A DNA stretch of 64,000 nt, from assembly GCF_018866305.1 (NCBI RefSeq), contig NZ_CP076456.1:372001-436000 (forward strand), given 5' to 3'. This DNA is from Arthrobacter sunyaminii. GTDB lineage: Bacteria; Actinomycetota; Actinomycetes; Actinomycetales; Micrococcaceae. The notes beneath the pieces are model-generated. The model was not told the origin of the DNA, made no database searches, and was given only the letters and a program-made list of their open reading frames with translations. Made by a program: the position numbers and the translations under genes. Shown one piece after another: positions 60,332-64,000 of this stretch (its first letter is position 1; the number at the start of each line of letters is the position of its first letter).

Positions 60332-61273
60332 TCAGGCGAGATGACCCATGAAATTGGCTGACCACTCGTTGAGGTTGCGGGGAACGTAGAACCCCTCCAG
60401 GTCATTGATTTCGTTCCAGTGTCCGGCAACTTCCTCGATGGTGGGCATGCTGTCGGTATCGTCCAGCCAGCCCTGCGTGAAGCCCAGGAACCAGCGTCCG
60501 AACCGCTTCGCGCCGGCTACGAGGATCTCTCCATTGACCGTGCAGGATTCGTGCGCGAGGTAACCCACCAGCGGGGACACCAAATCGGTCTGCATTGCCT
60601 TGAGTAGCTCCGGATCCATTTTCGAGTCGGTGACGATGTTCGGTTTTTTTGCCGATTCGCTGGGGCGGGTCACGGCGTTTGGTGCGATGCAATTGACGAG
60701 GATGCCCTTGGGGGCGGCGCTCACAGCCAGGCTGCGGGTGAACCCGATCAGGGCTCCCTTCGCCGTTGCATAGGCGAGGTTCTCAGGCAGCCCCAGCATG
60801 CCCGTCGAGGTTGTCGTGATGATCCGCCCGTACCCCTGCTTTTCCATGTGAGGCCACGCGGCACGCGTGGTGTGCCATGTACCCCGCAGGTGCACATCTA
60901 GAGTGCGCTCGAGGTTTTCGGCGTCGGCTTCCGGAAACGCAGCCCAGCGGGAGATCCCGGCATTGTTGACCACAATGTCGATTCGACCGAACTCGCGGAC
61001 CGCAGTCTCGACAAGGGCATGGCATCCGGCTTCGCTGCCTACATTGTTCGTGTCTGCAACTGCGACACCGCCGGCCGCGAGTATCTCGTTGACGGCATCG
61101 GTGGCGGGACTCGCATCCACGCCCTCACCTTCTTTGGATCCGCCGAGATCGTTGACTACAACCTTGGCGCCGCGCTGAGCCAGCAGGAGGGCATGCGCCC
61201 GGCCCAGACCGCGTCCGGCCCCGGTGACTATGGCGACGCGGCCGTCAAAACGGTGCTCGTTCTTGGCGTTCAT
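60332..61273 (-). CDS. SDR of the MFE-2/HSD17B4 3-hydroxyacyl-CoA dehydrogenase type
   Basis: The 313-aa protein has TGAGRGLGRAHALLLAQRGA, VVNDLGGSKEGEG, NNAGISRWAAF, IITTTSTGMLGL and YATAKGALIGF. GRGLGRAHA and VVNDLGG are marks of the dehydrogenase part of multifunctional enzyme 2 and of related steroid or acyl-CoA dehydrogenases. AAAGGAG lies 5 bp before ATG 61273. Divergent from the BVMO gene, it probably oxidises the 3-hydroxyacyl-CoA, or an alicyclic alcohol, of the pathway. Confidence 0.9.
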   Translation of the reverse strand: MNAKNEHRFDGRVAIVTGAGRGLGRAHALLLAQRGAKVVVNDLGGSKEGEGVDASPATDAVNEILAAGGVAVADTNNVGSEAGCHALVETAVREFGRIDIVVNNAGISRWAAFPEADAENLERTLDVHLRGTWHTTRAAWPHMEKQGYGRIITTTSTGMLGLPENLAYATAKGALIGFTRSLAVSAAPKGILVNCIAPNAVTRPSESAKKPNIVTDSKMDPELLKAMQTDLVSPLVGYLAHESCTVNGEILVAGAKRFGRWFLGFTQGWLDDTDSMPTIEEVAGHWNEINDLEGFYVPRNLNEWSANFMGHLA

Positions 61274-61312
61274 GTTTCTCCTTTGAAAGATGCTGTATGG
61301 AATTTCATCATG

Positions 61313-61400
61313 TCTGCTGATTTAAGGAAAGTCTAGTTTCCATCTAAGCAGCTGTCTTTCCAAGGAAACCATTGTTATTTTTCAGCAGAAATGCTTAGAT
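61313..61400. promoter_or_regulatory. Inverted-repeat array between SDR and BVMO genes
   Basis: This AT-rich divergent region contains TCTGCTGA/TCAGCAGA (61313-61320 and 61382-61389), ATCTAAGCA/TGCTTAGAT (61342-61350 and 61392-61400), GGAAA-N6-TTTCC (61326-61341) and TTTCC-AA-GGAAA (61357-61368). The density of paired repeats points to multi-site binding, probably by the TetR regulator encoded at 59526-60266. It lacks the IclR-type motif. Confidence 0.55.
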
Positions 61401-61442
61401 CACCTCATCGCCTTGAGGCGCAGAACCGAGTAGGAGTTAGTT

Positions 61443-63092
61443 ATGCGAGAAATGACCGACAAGGACGTTGACGTTGACGTTGACGTGCTGGTAATCGGTG
61501 CCGGAGTGGTTGGCATTTATGCCCTCCAGCAGGCCGTAGAAGCCGGATTCAGTGCCCAGACACTGGAAGCCGGCGACGGTGTCGGGGGTGTCTGGTATTG
61601 GAACCGGTATCCCTCCGCGCGGTTCGATTCCGAGAGCTATGCCTATGCGTACATCCATTCCAAGGAGCTTTTCACTGGCTGGAAGTGGCAGGAGGAGTTC
61701 GCTACCCAGCCCGAAATCGAGAGCTATCTGAACTTTGCGGTCGACCATTTCGACCTGCGCGGCCACATCCGCACCGGTGAACGGGTCGTATCAGCGGTAT
61801 GGCAGGAAGCGGCAAACCGCTGGGAGCTGACAACGGCTAAGGGGGAATTGATCTGGGCGCGCTGGGTCATTTCCGCCACCGGAGGGCTGTCAGTGCCCAA
61901 CTACCCCGATCTGGAGGGTTTGGAAACGTTCAGCGGCCAGGCGCTCCACACTGGCGCCTGGCCGCACACGCCGGTAGATTTCGAGGGCAAGCGCGTGGCC
62001 ATCATCGGCAACGGACCCAGTGGTGCCCAGCTCCTACCGGCCATCGTGGATACCGTCGAGTACGTGGATCTCTATCAGCGGACGCCTACCTGGACCACTC
62101 CTTTGAACAACACACCCATTACGGCCGAGCGGCAGACATGGCTGCGCGAGCACTTCGAAGAGATTGCGGCGAAGCTTGGTTCACCAGCGAACCCCACGGG
62201 TTTCCTCCACGAGCCGGCGGGCAAATTCTCGACTGACGATTCACCGGAAGAACGGCAGGTCTTTTTCGAGAAGGTCTGGAACAGCCCAGGCTTCGCGAAG
62301 CTCACGACCAATTACTACGACCTGACCACCAACAGGGAAATCAACCTTGAGTTCTGTGAATTCCTGGCCAACAAGGTCCGCAGTATCGTCGCTGACCCTG
62401 AAACCGCGGAACGGCTTATCCCCAAGGATCACCTCTTCGGTGCCAAGCGTCCGCCATTCGTCACGAATTACTATGAATCCTTCAATAAAGCTGCGGCTTC
62501 GCTGATCTCGCTGAAGGAGACGCCGATTGTCCGTGCCGATGCCACCGGTATCGAGACGACAGCCGGGCACCGGGATTACGACATCATCGTGTTCGCCACC
62601 GGATTCGACTTCGGCACGGGCGCTCTCACACGCATGGGAGTCAAGGGGCTGGACGGACTGGATCTAAGCACCGACTGGGAAGACGGGCCATCGGATTTCG
62701 CCGGTTTCAGCGCTAACAGGATGCCTAACTTCTTCTTTCCAGGCGGTCCGCACGGTGCCGGCGGAGGCAACTACCCGCGCTACTCCCAGGACCAGATCGA
62801 CTGGATCACCGGCACCATGGTTTACGCACGGGAGCACGGCTATGACCGCTTCGAGCCCACCGGGACACAGCAGGAGGCTTGGATGGCGATGGTGGAAACT
62901 CTTGCCCCCCTGTCGATTTTCTCTGCCGAGCACAGCCATTATTACGGGGCGAATGTGGAGGGGAAGGTCCGCAAGTTCCTGCTCAACCCGGGCGGGCGCG
63001 CGAAGTTGCACGAAATGCTCGCCGAGATGACTTCCACCGAGAACTACGGCGGCGCCCTCTCAACCGTTCATGACCGTGTAAGCGCAGTCTAA
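61443..63092 (+). CDS. Baeyer-Villiger monooxygenase (class B flavoprotein, CHMO-like)
   Basis: The 549-aa enzyme has FAD motif VLVIGAGVVGIYALQQA, NRYPSARFDSESYAY, the BVMO fingerprint FSGQALHTGAWPHTP near residue 165 and NADPH motif VAIIGNGPSGAQLLPAI. GPHGAGGGNYPRYSQDQIDW is the conserved C-terminal substrate-side segment of cyclohexanone-type BVMOs. It inserts oxygen next to a ketone, turning a cyclic ketone into a lactone. AGGAG lies 7 bp before ATG 61443. The N-terminus contains GACGTT repeated three times plus GACGTG, encoding DVDVDVDV. Next is a small EthD-like gene 26 bp downstream. Confidence 0.95.
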   Translation: MREMTDKDVDVDVDVLVIGAGVVGIYALQQAVEAGFSAQTLEAGDGVGGVWYWNRYPSARFDSESYAYAYIHSKELFTGWKWQEEFATQPEIESYLNFAVDHFDLRGHIRTGERVVSAVWQEAANRWELTTAKGELIWARWVISATGGLSVPNYPDLEGLETFSGQALHTGAWPHTPVDFEGKRVAIIGNGPSGAQLLPAIVDTVEYVDLYQRTPTWTTPLNNTPITAERQTWLREHFEEIAAKLGSPANPTGFLHEPAGKFSTDDSPEERQVFFEKVWNSPGFAKLTTNYYDLTTNREINLEFCEFLANKVRSIVADPETAERLIPKDHLFGAKRPPFVTNYYESFNKAAASLISLKETPIVRADATGIETTAGHRDYDIIVFATGFDFGTGALTRMGVKGLDGLDLSTDWEDGPSDFAGFSANRMPNFFFPGGPHGAGGGNYPRYSQDQIDWITGTMVYAREHGYDRFEPTGTQQEAWMAMVETLAPLSIFSAEHSHYYGANVEGKVRKFLLNPGGRAKLHEMLAEMTSTENYGGALSTVHDRVSAV

Positions 63093-63118
63093 GCCTGCCA
63101 TTCAAAGGAGAACTGAGT

Positions 63119-63442
63119 ATGTCTGAAAATGCATCGCCCCGCCAAATACTGTTGGCACTGGTCAACCCCGTCGAGGGGCGGGACGAAGAATTCCGCACCT
63201 GGTACTGGGAAACGCATATCCCTGAGGTCTTGGCACTGCCCGGTTTCATCTCTGCCGAGTGCTTCCACGTTCCCGCTGAAGCTGCTGAAACTGCCTCGCA
63301 CCGATACACAACTATTTACGGAGTCGAGGGATCGGCTACAGCTGCCATGGACGGGCTGTTCAAGGCTGGTGTTGGCATGAGCCCGGACCTTGACCTGAGC
63401 ACCATGGTCTTCGTGCCGCTCGTCGCCGCGGACGCGTCATAG
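63119..63442 (+). CDS. Small EthD/ferredoxin-like alpha+beta barrel protein
   Basis: The 107-aa protein (ATG 63119, AAAGGAG 8 bp upstream) has a beta-alpha-beta pattern, LLALVNPVEGRDEEFRTWYW followed by ETHIPEVLALPGFISAECF, typical of EthD or dimeric alpha+beta barrel proteins. The WYWETHIPE motif places a His where such proteins position substrates. EthD members accompany P450 and ether-degradation systems, and others act as isomerases or cyclases of pathway intermediates. It is co-directional with the BVMO and probably in its operon. A terminator follows. Confidence 0.8.
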   Translation: MSENASPRQILLALVNPVEGRDEEFRTWYWETHIPEVLALPGFISAECFHVPAEAAETASHRYTTIYGVEGSATAAMDGLFKAGVGMSPDLDLSTMVFVPLVAADAS

Positions 63443-63510
63443 CCACGAGCTCTGTCCAACGGACTCTCCCACCAGTGCGTGGAGGACAGTGACAATTACG
63501 TGATTGATCA

Positions 63511-63556
63511 AAGAGGCGGTGCCGCCGGGACCCAGGGTCCCGGCAGCACCGCCTCT
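63511..63556. terminator. Strong bidirectional terminator at the end of the island
   Basis: AAGAGGCGGTGC pairs with GCACCGCCTCTT, with an inner GGGACC/GGTCCC stem and small bulge, followed by TTGTTTG on the plus strand. It closes the BVMO operon and also the convergent surface-protein gene. Confidence 0.88.
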
Positions 63557-63592
63557 TGTTTGTCTCAGGCTCTATGGATCAAGCAGCCCGGA

Positions 63593-64000
63593 CTAGCCCC
63601 GCTGACTCAGGCAGACCAGGTACTTGGCCCACTCAAGGGCGTACCGGAGCCAGCCCCGGACATCCCACCAGTGCTGGGGCGGAACCGGAGCCTTGCAAAC
63701 CGGGGCCGGCGGAACGGTCGGAGCAGCCTCCACCGTGACAGGAAGCGTCACCGTGGTACCGGACGGAGCCGCGGTGAGCACCAGGGTGCCCGAACCGGAA
63801 GCCGACGCCGGCAGGGTGACGTTCACAGTTGCCGTCCCGGTTGCCACAGGGGCTGTTCCCAGAGCGGTGGCGGTGCCGGCCGCATTCACCCAGCTGGCGG
63901 CCAGCCCGGTGTTCGCGGGGCTGCCCAGTGAGGTCAGATCCAAACCGGACACGGTGAAGGACGCCGCGGTTCCGGCCGTTGCAGTTGTCGGGGCGCCCTT
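63593..64000 (-). CDS. C-terminus of a secreted or surface Ig-like protein (cut by window edge)
   Basis: The minus-strand frame is open to the window end, so only the last 135 or so residues are visible. They form a Thr/Ala/Ser/Gly-rich beta-sandwich region (LPASASGSGTLVLTAAPSGT) and a short tail with PPQHWWDVRGWLRYALEWAK and one or two cysteines. Similar tails occur on large actinobacterial extracellular nucleases, phosphoesterases and adhesins. There is no LPxTG signal at the end. Function of the full protein cannot be judged here. It seems unrelated to the catabolic island, from which a terminator separates it. Confidence 0.7.
   Translation of the reverse strand, partial: KGAPTTATAGTAASFTVSGLDLTSLGSPANTGLAASWVNAAGTATALGTAPVATGTATVNVTLPASASGSGTLVLTAAPSGTTVTLPVTVEAAPTVPPAPVCKAPVPPQHWWDVRGWLRYALEWAKYLVCLSQRG

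Overview
The window is high-GC DNA from an actinobacterium, most likely an Arthrobacter-like member of the Micrococcaceae. This is an inference from overall gene content: GTP-type PEP carboxykinase, adrenodoxin-reductase-type FprA, an actinobacterial Mrp, an HtaA domain and many GTG starts. No 16S or ribosomal protein gene is present to prove it. No transposase, phage gene, CRISPR array or replication origin was found.

Layout. (1) 0-5.8 kb: end of an aromatic ring-hydroxylating dioxygenase cluster (reductase tail, beta subunit, BphB-like dihydrodiol dehydrogenase, acyl-CoA synthetase) with an IclR and a divergent XRE-cupin regulator. (2) 5.8-16.3 kb: housekeeping block with tRNA-Arg(ACG), pckG, a phosphomannomutase, recQ, a FadR/GntR regulator with an unusual tail, a dienoyl-CoA-isomerase-like crotonase, an L7/L12-like membrane protein and an aldo/keto reductase. 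(3) 16.3-25.1 kb: two divergent organic-acid operons. One holds CaiB, a crotonase and a MatC-like carrier; the other holds a Ser/Ala-glyoxylate aminotransferase, a FAD/Fe-S glycolate-oxidase-like fusion and a FAH-family protein. (4) 25.1-36.5 kb: tRNA-Ser(GCT), prolyl oligopeptidase, FAD protein, MFS, alpha/beta hydrolase, aldehyde dehydrogenase, an orphan cytochrome oxidase subunit I and a short zinc ADH. (5) 36.5-63.5 kb: a large catabolic island. (6) The right edge holds the C-terminus of a surface protein.

The island is the striking part. A Dpp-type ABC importer shares an operon with a cyclase-family hydrolase. A divergent operon encodes SDR, aldehyde dehydrogenase, P450, 3Fe-4S ferredoxin, DUF35 Zn-ribbon protein, thiolase and CaiB CoA-transferase. 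Next come a second P450/3Fe-4S ferredoxin pair, a 7Fe-type ferredoxin, and an operon of ferredoxin reductase, ferredoxin, FprA and an Mrp Fe-S carrier. Then follow an IclR regulator, an operon of SDR, carboxymuconolactone-decarboxylase-like protein, lone HtaA domain and TetR, an MFE-2-like SDR, a Baeyer-Villiger monooxygenase and a small EthD-like protein. The gene content suggests uptake, P450 hydroxylation, oxidation to a ketone, Baeyer-Villiger ring expansion and CoA-dependent chain cleavage of an alicyclic or terpenoid-like compound. The substrate is inferred, not proven.

Four intergenic regions in the island carry the same operator. It is a 19-bp imperfect palindrome near TGTTCCGTTGTACAGAACA plus a third 10-bp half-site 21 bp from one arm. 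This ties the operons to one IclR-type regulator, probably the gene at 56561-57403. Two of these operons also appear to begin with short leader ORFs that overlap the first structural gene.
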